A DNA stretch of 64,000 nucleotides from Seongchinamella unica (GTDB lineage Bacteria > Pseudomonadota > Gammaproteobacteria > Pseudomonadales > Halieaceae): contig NZ_SMSE01000001.1 in the NCBI RefSeq assembly GCF_004354085.1, forward strand, positions 1,169,724-1,233,723, read 5' to 3'. This document shows, one piece after another, positions 38,647-46,848 of the stretch. The position numbers and the translations under genes are program-made. Below the pieces are notes generated by a model. That model was not told the DNA's origin and made no database searches. It saw only the letters and a program-made list of their open reading frames with translations. The stretch's first letter is position 1; the number at the start of each line of letters is the position of its first letter.

Positions 38647-39517
38647 CTTTCAGCTGACAGTCATTGTAAAGCAGGGCAGTCAGATATTGCTGCGGTATGT
38701 TCCATTGCATCAGGCGCTACAGCAGTCGCTTTCGGAAAACTGGCATACGCAATATGAGGCCTTTACCGAAGGAACTCAAGCAATTGAATTCAATGCTGGC
38801 TATACACCCGAGCAGCATGAGTGTTTTCGAATCGACAACTTTGAACTACCCCCGTGGCTTGCGACCGAGAATAGCCAGAGAACGCCCGACCTTGAACCGA
38901 TAACAAACGACGAGAAGCTGGTTGCTTCAATCAAAAGCGTTGTGGCCTTTGCGCGAGACGGGGAGGGACAGGAGGTAATTCTATTCCAGAATTTCAGCCG
39001 TTCCCACGTCATTCAACCTGGCCGATTTTTGCTGCTTCAGAACAGCACTTATAGAACGATAGACCACCCCGGCCTTACCCTTGATGGAAAATTGAGTGCG
39101 GTTTTTAGGCGGGGCGATAACCATCTGCTCTTCCGCAATTTTCGAACGGTCAACTCCTTTCTGCCACTCTCGGAATTCTACGATGAAGCATCCGAAAGCG
39201 AAATACGCGACGTATTGGACCATGAGTTTCTGGAAGCCGAAGACCCCGATTCGCTGGCTATCGGCGCGAATCAATGGTTCCGAAAACGCTTTGCGATGCT
39301 GCGGGACTCAAGCGTCCTTGATAACTACTCTACTGAGGCTATTAAGCGGCGGTCCAGGGGGTACGACGTCGATATCCACATTTCTCACGGCAAGCTCGTA
39401 TTTCCTGCGGACAAGGTGGCAGCGAAAAAGCTACTACAGTTTCTGAATGAGGAATTGTTTCGAGGCGCAATAACCGAAACGCTATACGAAACCAATTCTA
39501 AACGAGAGGCTGACTGA
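38636..39517 (+). CDS. kwaB: Kiwa-type antiphage effector KwaB (DUF4868)
   Basis: A 293-residue soluble protein of DUF4868 type: the pattern EVILFQNFSRSHVIQPGRF, then LTLDGKLSAVF, HLLFRNFRTVNSFLPLSEFY and a C-terminal basic helix region fits the KwaB family, which has been reported to bind DNA. It starts inside kwaA. AT-rich compared with hsdM and hsdR, like kwaA. What is unusual is its place, between hsdS and hsdR in one transcript. Confidence 0.82.
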   Translation: MLDNFQLTVIVKQGSQILLRYVPLHQALQQSLSENWHTQYEAFTEGTQAIEFNAGYTPEQHECFRIDNFELPPWLATENSQRTPDLEPITNDEKLVASIKSVVAFARDGEGQEVILFQNFSRSHVIQPGRFLLLQNSTYRTIDHPGLTLDGKLSAVFRRGDNHLLFRNFRTVNSFLPLSEFYDEASESEIRDVLDHEFLEAEDPDSLAIGANQWFRKRFAMLRDSSVLDNYSTEAIKRRSRGYDVDIHISHGKLVFPADKVAAKKLLQFLNEELFRGAITETLYETNSKREAD

Positions 39518-39519
39518 CG

Positions 39520-39603
39520 ATGGCTTTGCTAAAGAGCGTATTTCAGGAGATGACTAGCAAAGGGTTTCGAGATAACCGATTGATTTATCGCGTATTTCAT
39601 TGA
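39520..39603 (+). CDS. Possible 27-residue leader peptide or remnant between kwaB and hsdR
   Basis: An ATG two bases after the kwaB stop, with GAGAGG about 11-16 bases upstream, opens a 27-codon frame ([20 protein letters not shown] and seven more residues). It could be a tiny translated peptide, or the remains of a longer gene disrupted when kwaAB was inserted. Length alone gives little support. Confidence 0.25.
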   Translation: MALLKSVFQEMTSKGFRDNRLIYRVFH

Positions 39604-39667
39604 ATTTTTAGCAAAGACCTTAACAAAGCCGCTCAGTTTTTGCCGAGCTTGTGAAGGGATAAGGTAT

Positions 39668-42600
39668 ATGCACACAACTATCCGCTCCGAGCGCCTGACC
39701 CAGGAGCGCGTGATCCGCCTGTTCAGCGACGCCAGCCACCCCGACTGTCTGGGCTACGGCTACCTGGGCGACTGGCACCAGCGTGACAACAACCGCCCCA
39801 TTGAACCTGAGCTACTAGAAGCGAACCTGCAGAAACGGGGCTATAGCGATGCCCAGATCGCCGCATCCCTGCAGGCGCTGCAGCGCGCCGCCGACACCAC
39901 CGGCATCACCCTCTACCAGGCCAACCTGCGCACCTACAATCTGCTGCGGTACGGGGTGCAGGTGCAAACCTCTGCCGGGCAGGAACACCAGACGGTCCAT
40001 CTGATAGACTGGGACACGCCGGAAAACAACCACTTCGGTATCGCCGAGGAAGTCACTCTCAAGGGAGGCTACCAGCGCCGCCCGGATCTGGTCCTCTACC
40101 TGAATGGCCTCGCCATCGGCGTGATCGAGCTGAAGCGCAGCTCGGTGGATGTCGTGGACGGCATCCGCCAGCTTATCACCAACCAGGAGGCCATCTTCAA
40201 CGAGGGCTTTTTCAGCACCGTGCAGTTGGTTTTTGCCGGCAATGACTCCCAGGGCCTACGCTACGGCACCACCGGTACGCCGGAAAAGTACTTTCTCAAC
40301 TGGAAGGAGCAAAGTGAAGCGCCCCCGGCCGCGGGCTACTTGCTGGATGAACCGCTGGCGCAGATGTGCGAGAAGTCCCGCCTGCTAGATTTGATCCGCA
40401 ACAGTGTCATTTTCGACGCGGGCCAGAAAAAGGTGCCGCGGGTACACCAGTACCTGGGCCTCAAGGCAGCGCAGGCACGCATCCAGCTGCGCGAGGGTGG
40501 AGTCATCTGGCACACCCAGGGCAGCGGTAAGAGCATTCTCATGGTGATGCTGGCCAAGTGGCTACTCGAATATGACCCGGACGGCCGGGTTCTGATTATC
40601 ACCGACCGTGATGAGCTGGATAAACAGATAGGCGGGGTGATACGCAACGCCGGTGTAATCGGCGCGGAAGCGCCCTCGGCCCGTATCACCTCGCGCCGGG
40701 AGTTCGCGGACAAACTCTGCGCCCCCAACCCGCGACTGCTGTGCGCTTTGGTGCACAAGTTCGAGCCGGATCTGAAGAGCGAGCCTCCGCCGGTACATGG
40801 GCGGTTCTACGTGTTTGTGGATGAGTGTCACCGCACCCAGGGCGGCGGCATGAACAAGCAGATGAAGCGCTGGCTGGAGGACGCCATCTTCATCGGCTTT
40901 ACCGGTACACCACTCCTGCGCAAGGACAAAAAAACCACCCGGGCGATCTTCGGCACCTATATCCATACCTACAAATTCGACCAGGCCGTGGCGGACGGGG
41001 TAGTGCTGGACCTGAAATACGAGGCCCGGGCTGTACCCCAGCGCTTGACCTCCAGACAGGACATCGACGACTGGTTCGACCAGGCGGCCAAGGGGCTGAA
41101 TAACTACCAGCAGGCGGTACTCAGAAAGCGCTGGGCCACCATGGAAGAGCTGATGAGCGCCGGGGAGCGCAAACAGCGCATCATTGCCAGTATCATTCAG
41201 GACTTTAAGCTCAAGCCTCGACTAAATAATGACCGCGGCACCGCAATTCTGGTGGCGGCGTCCATCTACGACGCCTGCCACTATTACCGGCTGTTCCAGA
41301 ACACCCACTTCGGCAGGTACTGCGGCATCATCACTTCGTACCAGCCCAACCACAACGCCATCTCCCGGGAACCGCCGGATAGCGACGAACGTTATAAGTT
41401 TGATACCTACACCCAGCACGTGCTGCAAGAGGGGCAAACCACCAAGGATTACGAGGATCAGACCAAGCATCGCTTTATCCACGAGCCCGCCAACACCAAG
41501 TTGCTGATTGTGGTAAGCAAGTTGCTAACCGGTTTTGATGCGCCATCGTGTACCTATATCTACCTCGATAACGAGATGCACGATCACAACCTGTTCCAGG
41601 CAATCTGCCGCACCAACCGGCTCGACGGCGATGACAAGGACTACGGGCATATCGTGGACTTCAAGGAGCTGTTTCACGACGTGCAGAACGCCATCGCGGT
41701 TTATACCTCCGATGAGCTGGATATCGACGAGGATGGCGACAGCGGCAACGTGACGGTCAAGAACTGGCTGGAAGAAGGCAGGAAAAAGCTTGATACCGTC
41801 CGGGAGGCCCTGTTATACCTTTGCGAGCCGGTGGAACAACCCCGTGATATCGAGCAGTACCTGCATTACTTCTGCGGGCCCGCCAGTGACCCAGACGCTC
41901 TAAACGACACCGAGCAGCTGCGTATCGCCTTTTACAAGGCGGTAGTGACCTTCGTGCGCGCCTACGCGGCCTTGTCTGCCGAACTGACAGAGGCCGGTTA
42001 CAGCGCCACCGAGATCGCCCAGCTGCAAGCCGAGGCGGTTCTATTTGCCGAAATTCGGAACGCAATCAAGCAATACTCGAATGAAGAGCTGGACATCAAG
42101 CCCTACGAGGCAGACATGCGCCACCTCATCAACAACTATATCCAGGCTGACCAGTCAGAGCCCCTTGGTAATCTGGACACGCTGTCGCTGACCGAGCTGA
42201 TTATCGAGACCGGCATCCATGATGCTATTGCTAAAAAGCTCAACGCAAAAGGCAAGCTGTCGAATAACGCGGTGGCCGAGGGGATTATCAATAACATTCG
42301 GAAAACCATCATCCGCGAACAGCTGACGGACCCGCGATTCTACGCCGAGATGTCGCAACTACTGGAAGACCTGATCAAGCAAAAGCGCGATGACACCGAA
42401 TCCTACGAGGCGTTTTTGAACCAGGCTGAGGCCCTGGTGAAACGGGTCGTTACTAAAGATGGCGTTGCGACCGGCTCCCGGCCCGCCAGCCTGGACGGCC
42501 ACCCGGAGGCCATTGTGATCTTCGATAACCTGCCGCTGATCATCCCCCAGCCCAGCGCGGCTGCTGAAGTGGCCGATCACGACCCGGGCGAAGCCGAACA

Positions 42601-42778
42601 ACTAGCGGCTCTCGCCCTACAGATTGACGAGGCCATCCGCGAACACGCGCCCGCGGGATGGAAAGGCGACGATATTCGTGAACGGCAGGTGCTCAACGTG
42701 CTCTTTCCGTTGATGAATCGGGACCGGGAGGCCACCATGAAGCTCTTTGAGCTTATCAAGAACCAGCCGGGCTATTAA
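39668..42778 (+). CDS. hsdR: Type I restriction-modification restriction subunit HsdR
   Basis: The motor and nuclease subunit that translocates and cleaves unmethylated DNA. It has 1036 residues. The N-terminal PD-(D/E)xK nuclease has Asp140 and Glu154-x-Lys156 ([15 protein letters not shown]). The SF2 helicase motor has Walker A GSGKS with Lys288, motif II DECH at 385-388, and motif III GFTGTP. A C-terminal helical domain binds the methyltransferase. An AAGGGATAAGG ribosome-binding site precedes the ATG. It overlaps the metallopeptidase gene by one base (TAATG). Confidence 0.96.
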   Translation: MHTTIRSERLTQERVIRLFSDASHPDCLGYGYLGDWHQRDNNRPIEPELLEANLQKRGYSDAQIAASLQALQRAADTTGITLYQANLRTYNLLRYGVQVQTSAGQEHQTVHLIDWDTPENNHFGIAEEVTLKGGYQRRPDLVLYLNGLAIGVIELKRSSVDVVDGIRQLITNQEAIFNEGFFSTVQLVFAGNDSQGLRYGTTGTPEKYFLNWKEQSEAPPAAGYLLDEPLAQMCEKSRLLDLIRNSVIFDAGQKKVPRVHQYLGLKAAQARIQLREGGVIWHTQGSGKSILMVMLAKWLLEYDPDGRVLIITDRDELDKQIGGVIRNAGVIGAEAPSARITSRREFADKLCAPNPRLLCALVHKFEPDLKSEPPPVHGRFYVFVDECHRTQGGGMNKQMKRWLEDAIFIGFTGTPLLRKDKKTTRAIFGTYIHTYKFDQAVADGVVLDLKYEARAVPQRLTSRQDIDDWFDQAAKGLNNYQQAVLRKRWATMEELMSAGERKQRIIASIIQDFKLKPRLNNDRGTAILVAASIYDACHYYRLFQNTHFGRYCGIITSYQPNHNAISREPPDSDERYKFDTYTQHVLQEGQTTKDYEDQTKHRFIHEPANTKLLIVVSKLLTGFDAPSCTYIYLDNEMHDHNLFQAICRTNRLDGDDKDYGHIVDFKELFHDVQNAIAVYTSDELDIDEDGDSGNVTVKNWLEEGRKKLDTVREALLYLCEPVEQPRDIEQYLHYFCGPASDPDALNDTEQLRIAFYKAVVTFVRAYAALSAELTEAGYSATEIAQLQAEAVLFAEIRNAIKQYSNEELDIKPYEADMRHLINNYIQADQSEPLGNLDTLSLTELIIETGIHDAIAKKLNAKGKLSNNAVAEGIINNIRKTIIREQLTDPRFYAEMSQLLEDLIKQKRDDTESYEAFLNQAEALVKRVVTKDGVATGSRPASLDGHPEAIVIFDNLPLIIPQPSAAAEVADHDPGEAEQLAALALQIDEAIREHAPAGWKGDDIRERQVLNVLFPLMNRDREATMKLFELIKNQPGY

Positions 42779-43479
42779 TGCAGGAAACCATCACCCTTGG
42801 CGACATTGACATTCTGGTGACACGGAAGGCCATCAAGAATGTCCACCTGAGCGTTCATCCGCCAGAGGGACGGGTGACGCTGGTCGCCCCCGTCCATACC
42901 CGCCTGGACGTTGCGCGAGCCTACGCCATCTCTAAGCTCGGCTGGATACGCAAGCAGCAGGAAGACCTGCGCAACCAGGCCAGGGAGACGCCCCGGCAAT
43001 ATGTCAGCCGTGAGAGCCACTACATCTGGGGCAAGCGCTACCTGCTGCAGGTCAAGTACGTGGATACCAGGCCCGGGGTCAAACTTGACCACAAGCGGGT
43101 CACCCTCACGGTACGACCGGGGGCTTCGCGGGGGAAACGGGAAGAGGTTTACACGGCCTGGCAGCGCTCACTACTGCATGCCGCCATCCCCCCGCTCATT
43201 CACAAATGGGAGACAAAGCTTGGCGTTGAAGTAAGCGCCTACTACCTCCAAAGGATGCGTACCAAATGGGGAAGCTGTAACCACCGCACCAGAAACATCC
43301 GTCTGAACAGCGAACTTGTGAAAAAGCCAAAGGATTTACTGGAGTATGTGCTGGTGCACGAAATGGCGCACCTGATCGAGCCAAGCCACAACCAGCAATT
43401 TGTGGCACTACTGGACAAGCACTATCCACATTGGGAGGAAGCAAGAACAGAACTTAATGAGCTACCACTGAGTACGTAG
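42778..43479 (+). CDS. YgjP-type zinc metallopeptidase (DUF45)
   Basis: A 233-residue soluble metallopeptidase of the YgjP/DUF45 (SprT-like) group. The zinc motif HEMAH has His194, Glu195 and His198; the TKWGSCN motif precedes it. This family is very often encoded right after hsdR in type I systems, but its role is not known; processing or control of the restriction enzyme is a plausible inference. Translationally coupled to hsdR by the shared TAATG. Confidence 0.9.
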   Translation: MQETITLGDIDILVTRKAIKNVHLSVHPPEGRVTLVAPVHTRLDVARAYAISKLGWIRKQQEDLRNQARETPRQYVSRESHYIWGKRYLLQVKYVDTRPGVKLDHKRVTLTVRPGASRGKREEVYTAWQRSLLHAAIPPLIHKWETKLGVEVSAYYLQRMRTKWGSCNHRTRNIRLNSELVKKPKDLLEYVLVHEMAHLIEPSHNQQFVALLDKHYPHWEEARTELNELPLST

Positions 43480-43553
43480 CAAATCAAAACCCGTGTGGCG
43501 CAAAATTATGGTGCACCGAGGACACGATTTCCACATAGCAACGAGGCGAAAAA

Positions 43554-44720
43554 TTGACCCCAATACCAGATAATCTGCTGTTCGTTAAAAGGAGAGCAGG
43601 CAACATAATTGCCCCCATTCAGCCGATTAAAGATGGTGAAAATTATAGTTACTACAGCCGCCGATCAGGCGCAGGAAGATCATTACCCGGCTACCCCTCA
43701 GTTTACTTCTTATTGGTAGACCTTCTTGGTTTTGAGCATTGGGGACAGGATGAAAAGGTGGCCTGGACAGTTCCAATTGAATTCAAGGGTGAGCGATTCT
43801 TAATCTCGCATCGGAAAATGGGTCTTGGACTATTTTGTTCTGAAGAACAGGAGGGCATGGCTAAGGAAATTGTAGACCTCATCAAGAAAGGAGTGCGAGC
43901 ATCAGAACCTTATTTTGAATGGAGAGCCGAGCAAGCTATCGAAGCCTCCAAACTTAATGTTAGCAATCACTGTAATGATCTTTACGGTCGCTATCTTTAC
44001 CACCTGGAGTGTTATGACAGCGCTGTAATCGATGCCAAAACAAGCAAAGCGAATATTGAACCCATCCAAGATAACTCGCTGGATAACCTCAATTCGCTAT
44101 TCAGTTCAGCTTTTCTGTCTAACCAAAATGCCGACATCATTTCATGGAACGCCATTGCTGCTGTTGAGGCTTTCTACTCTTGGACCGAGCATTTGTTTAT
44201 TCATTTGGCGATACTGGGGAGCACAGTTGCTAACGGAAGAGCCGTTGCTGACCTAGTAGGTCAAGAATGGAACGTTAAATTTAAAAAAGTACTTAATCTC
44301 TCTGATCAAGATAACAAAAAGTTCTATGACCAACTGGTGGAGCTGCGGAGAGAGGTGAGGAATTTTGTCGCACACGGCGCTTTCGGCAAAAACGGCCAAG
44401 CATTTCAGTTTCACTCGGGAGCCGGCGCAGTACCCGTCCATCAGCAGCCCACTAGCGGAAAAACGAAATTCAGTGTAGGTGATTCTTTGGTGATGGATGA
44501 TGCAAAAGCAGTCGCTCTCACCCGGGCATTCGTTGACCACCTATGGTCAGGCTCCTTAGCTCCAGCGAGAATTTACCTAGAGGAAAGCTCGCTGCCGACA
44601 ATACTCACATACGGGCTCGACGGTACTTATACAAATGCTATGGCGGATTCCTCGAGCATGACTGACTTTGTAACCCATCTAGTCTACATATCTGACCAAG
44701 CAGCGAATATGGACTGGTAG
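43554..44720 (+). CDS. Uncharacterised island protein with HEPN-like motif
   Basis: A 388-residue soluble protein starting at TTG 43554 (GAGG 8 bases upstream). I do not recognise the family. The N-terminal 100 residues are beta-rich and the rest mostly helical. At residues 269-274, RNFVAH has the R-x4-H spacing of HEPN ribonucleases, inside a helix (ELRREVRNFVAHGAFG) preceded by a long helical region with WNAIAAVEAFYSWTEHLFIHLAIL, as expected of a HEPN-like fold. It is clearly more AT-rich than the chromosome. It follows the metallopeptidase by 74 bp and may be a further defence gene or a toxin. The function is inferred only. Confidence 0.65.
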   Translation: MTPIPDNLLFVKRRAGNIIAPIQPIKDGENYSYYSRRSGAGRSLPGYPSVYFLLVDLLGFEHWGQDEKVAWTVPIEFKGERFLISHRKMGLGLFCSEEQEGMAKEIVDLIKKGVRASEPYFEWRAEQAIEASKLNVSNHCNDLYGRYLYHLECYDSAVIDAKTSKANIEPIQDNSLDNLNSLFSSAFLSNQNADIISWNAIAAVEAFYSWTEHLFIHLAILGSTVANGRAVADLVGQEWNVKFKKVLNLSDQDNKKFYDQLVELRREVRNFVAHGAFGKNGQAFQFHSGAGAVPVHQQPTSGKTKFSVGDSLVMDDAKAVALTRAFVDHLWSGSLAPARIYLEESSLPTILTYGLDGTYTNAMADSSSMTDFVTHLVYISDQAANMDW

Positions 44721-44846
44721 CTAAGGGCGACAACCCAAACTATGAAATACGAGATGCAAAAACGGGGGCATTTCTGGGGGCACAACCTCATATAGCAATA
44801 TATAATAATCAATATAAACAATACTTTAAAGGGCTATATAAGATAC

Positions 44847-44863
44847 GTCTCCGGGCACCATAC
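44847..44863 (+). repeat. attR core of the genomic island
   Basis: GTCTCCGGGCACCATAC, identical to the tRNA-Phe 3' end at 30188-30204. It is the first copy of the array of tRNA 3' ends. Because three more identical cores follow, the true crossover copy cannot be fixed from this sequence alone, but AT-rich island DNA ends just before this one. Confidence 0.85.
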
Positions 44864-44864
44864 A

Positions 44865-44898
44865 AAAAAGGCCTCGTCATCAGTGACGGGGCCTTTTT
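44865..44898 (+). terminator. Native tRNA-Phe terminator displaced by the island (unit 1)
   Basis: A 15-bp stem with one G-T pair, 4-nt loop and T-tract, directly after attR. In the empty chromosome it would follow the tRNA by 4 bp. Equivalent hairpins end near 45002, 45105 and 45209 in the later units. Confidence 0.88.
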
Positions 44899-45235
44899 GT
44901 TTATGCCGACACCGTGTGTCGGCCCCGGAGCGCCGGCCGGTTCATTTCTGTCTCCGGGCACCATACAAAAAAAGGCCTCGTCATCAGTGACGGGGCCTTT
45001 TTGTTTATGCCGACACCGTGTGTCGGCCCCGGAGCGCCGGCCGGTTCATTTCTGTCTCCGGGCACCATACAAAAAAGGCCTCGTCATCAGTGGCGGGGCC
45101 TTTTTGTTTATGCCGACACCGTGTGTCGGCCCCGGAGCGCCGGCCGGTTCATTTCTGTCTCCGGGCACCATACAAAAAAAGGCCTCGTCATCAGTGCCGG
45201 GGCCTTTTTGTTTATGCCGACACCGTGTGTCGGCC

Positions 45236-45643
45236 CTAGCCGTCACCGCTGCCCTCTGTCTTCGGCAACGCGTCATTGAACGACAGCCAGTCAACGTGGG
45301 CATCCCAGAACACATGGGCCGCGGGTTGCCGGTCAATGGCATCGGTCATTGCCGCCAGGGCAATGTGCACTTCCCGGGGCCAGCGTTGGGAGCGGAAGAA
45401 CAGGGAGGATCCGCAGTTGCCGCAAAAACCCCGTTGCGCCTGTTCAGAGGAGTCATACCAGAGCAAGTCGGCAGCGGCATCCAGGTGGAACGCCGCCTCG
45501 GTGACGCCCACCCAGGTCACCACCGCAGCACCATGGGCACGCTGGCACAGGGTGCAGTGGCAGTGGGCACACCACAGGCTGGCGCCGCTGTAATGAAACC
45601 TGACCTTGCCACACAGGCATTCGCCATGGAATTGCTGTTCCAT
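45236..45643 (-). CDS. GFA family (CENP-V/glutathione-dependent formaldehyde-activating-like) protein
   Basis: A 135-residue zinc-binding protein of the GFA/CENP-V family. Cysteine ligands are visible in CLCGKVRF, CAHCHCTLCQRAHG and GFCGNCGSSLFF. Most members act or are inferred to act on small thiol adducts, but the substrate of this one is unknown. It is the first chromosomal gene beyond the island and ends against the tandem repeat array; the stop is at 45236-45238. Confidence 0.9.
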   Translation of the reverse strand: MEQQFHGECLCGKVRFHYSGASLWCAHCHCTLCQRAHGAAVVTWVGVTEAAFHLDAAADLLWYDSSEQAQRGFCGNCGSSLFFRSQRWPREVHIALAAMTDAIDRQPAAHVFWDAHVDWLSFNDALPKTEGSGDG

Positions 45644-45762
45644 ACCTCAAGCCTCTATCCTGGAGAGAGCCTGCAGCGAGACCGTCTATAACGTCACTGG
45701 CCTTCAGCCGGGCGAAGGGGCTGCCGGCACAGGGCCAGGCAGCCTCGATCAGGTCGGGTTTA

Positions 45763-46146
45763 TCAGCCCTGGCCCATGGCCTCTTTCATTTCGTCACCGG
45801 CTTCTTCCGCGGCATCACCCACTTCGTCAGCCGCGTCTTCTGCAGCGTCAGCCGCTTCTGCGGCGGCATCTTCCATAGCGTCGCTGGCATCAGCCGCCAT
45901 CTCGGACGTGGAGTCGACCGCGTCAGCGGCCATATCGCCAGCTTCCTCGAGGGCATCGCCAGTTGCGTCAACGGCGCTTTCAGCCATGTCACCCGCGGCA
46001 TCGACTGCTTCTCCGGTTTTTTCCGCCACGGTCTCCGCCGCACTGCCTACCGCAGTTTTTGCCTCTTCCACATCTTCCTTGCTGCAACCGGAAAGCGCCA
46101 GGACTGCCGACGCGGCAAAAATAGCGAGATAATTAACTGTCTTCAT
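45763..46146 (-). CDS. Ala/Asp/Glu-rich repeat lipoprotein
   Basis: A 127-residue protein from the ATG at 46146. A signal peptide ends with a lipobox LSGC (Cys at about 20). The mature part is almost entirely Ala, Asp, Glu, Val, Met and Thr in amphipathic repeats (AADAVDST, DAAEDAADEVGDAAEE), similar to helical LEA-like or apolipoprotein-like segments. No enzyme motif is present. It may form a surface-adsorbing helix on membranes or have a stress role; this is inference from composition. Confidence 0.75.
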   Translation of the reverse strand: MKTVNYLAIFAASAVLALSGCSKEDVEEAKTAVGSAAETVAEKTGEAVDAAGDMAESAVDATGDALEEAGDMAADAVDSTSEMAADASDAMEDAAAEAADAAEDAADEVGDAAEEAGDEMKEAMGQG

Positions 46147-46418
46147 ATGAATTCCCTTAAACAAGCGTTTTGGTTACGTCTTTTGGTTACCACTATTCTC
46201 GTGTCCACTCACGCGGAACCCCCAGACTACGCTGCCTGCGGCAGGTCGTCAAAAGCGAATACCGGCGCCGCAGTATCGTATCGGCCGCCCCTTCCGCCAG
46301 GCAACCGGCCCGATTTTATCAGCAAGCACTGTTTCAGGAGCACGGATGCACGGCCTGAGCTCTGGGGCAGATGCGCATAACCGTGTAAAGTTGAGTCACG
46401 GGGCTGCGGAAAAAAACC

Positions 46419-46844
46419 ATGCTTGCCATTGTTTCCATCAATATCCTGGTCATCGCCATTGCGGTGATGATCCACTACGAATTCCTGTACCGGTTTACCA
46501 TCCTCATGCCCAGGCTGAGAATCCGGCATCGTTTTCGCATTGTCATCGGGGTCTTTGCAGCCCTGACTGCCCATGCACTGGAGGTCTGGATATTCGCGGT
46601 GTGCTATTACCTGATGCACCATGCCCAGGAATGGGGATATGTTCAGGGCAACATCGAGGGCAGCCTGCTGGATTGCGTCTACTTCTCCTTCACCACCTAC
46701 ACGACGCTGGGCACTGGCGACATTGAACCCATCGGTGACCTGCGCTACCTGACCGGCCTGGAATCACTTACCGGCCTGGTGCTGATTACCTGGAGCGCCT
46801 CCTTCCTGTACCTGGAAATGACCCGTTACTGGGACCGGGACTGA
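46419..46844 (+). CDS. Two-transmembrane ion-channel-like protein
   Basis: A 141-residue inner-membrane protein with an N-terminal hydrophobic helix, a helix at about 42-66, a re-entrant pore region, and a helix at about 115-133. The pore sequence TTYTTLGTGDIEP resembles the K+-channel filter TVGYGD but has TLGTGD, as in a known group of small prokaryotic Ion_trans_2 proteins. No ligand-gating domain follows. Ion selectivity cannot be told from sequence. The next gene begins 4 bp later. Confidence 0.75.
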   Translation: MLAIVSINILVIAIAVMIHYEFLYRFTILMPRLRIRHRFRIVIGVFAALTAHALEVWIFAVCYYLMHHAQEWGYVQGNIEGSLLDCVYFSFTTYTTLGTGDIEPIGDLRYLTGLESLTGLVLITWSASFLYLEMTRYWDRD

Positions 46845-46848
46845 CTGG

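Larger units (their letters stand above)
30205..44863. mobile_element. tRNA-Phe integrated genomic island with defence cargo (about 14.7 kb)
   Basis: The island is bounded by 17-bp direct repeats of the tRNA-Phe 3' end. It opens with a P4-type tyrosine integrase reading away from the tRNA, followed by an AlpA-like regulator. The cargo is a few unknown small genes, a complete type I restriction-modification operon with Kiwa-type genes embedded, a metallopeptidase and a HEPN-like gene. No replication, conjugation or phage structural genes are seen, so it is probably a satellite-type or mobilisable island. Base composition is mosaic: hsdM and hsdR are GC-rich, while hsdS, kwaAB and the last gene are AT-rich. 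Confidence 0.88.
44721..45235. repeat. Tandem tRNA-Phe 3'-end repeat array with terminators (four units of 103-104 bp)
   Basis: From 44847 to about 45235 there are four near-identical units. The 17-bp att core starts at 44847, 44950, 45054 and 45157, so the period is 103, 104 and 103 bp. Each unit holds the tRNA-Phe 3' end with CCA, a strong rho-independent terminator (AAAAAGGCCTCGTCA-TCAG-TGACGGGGCCTTTTT in the first), a second hairpin GCCGACAC-CG-TGTCGGC, and the sequence CCCGGAG which can pair with CTCCGGG of the next tRNA-like 3' end. Single-base changes in the terminator loop arms differ between units. 44721-44846 is AT-rich and holds nothing I recognise. Confidence 0.9.

Noticed and set aside
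38107..39517. A toxin-antitoxin or abortive-infection pair between hsdS and hsdR
   Set aside because: The four-helix membrane protein plus DUF4868-like partner fits the Kiwa pattern better than any toxin-antitoxin family.
44847..44863. A complete second tRNA gene at the island's right end
   Set aside because: Only the 3' acceptor strand and CCA are present; the DNA before it is AT-rich island sequence with no D arm or anticodon arm.
44847..45238. CRISPR array from the regular repeats
   Set aside because: The repeated unit is the whole 103-104 bp including the supposed spacers, which are nearly identical; each has a tRNA 3' end and a terminator. No cas genes are near.
44897..45691. Repeat protein of about 264 residues on the + strand across the tandem units
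   Set aside because: It translates terminators and tRNA 3' ends and then runs antisense through the GFA gene. The repetition is explained by the DNA repeats.
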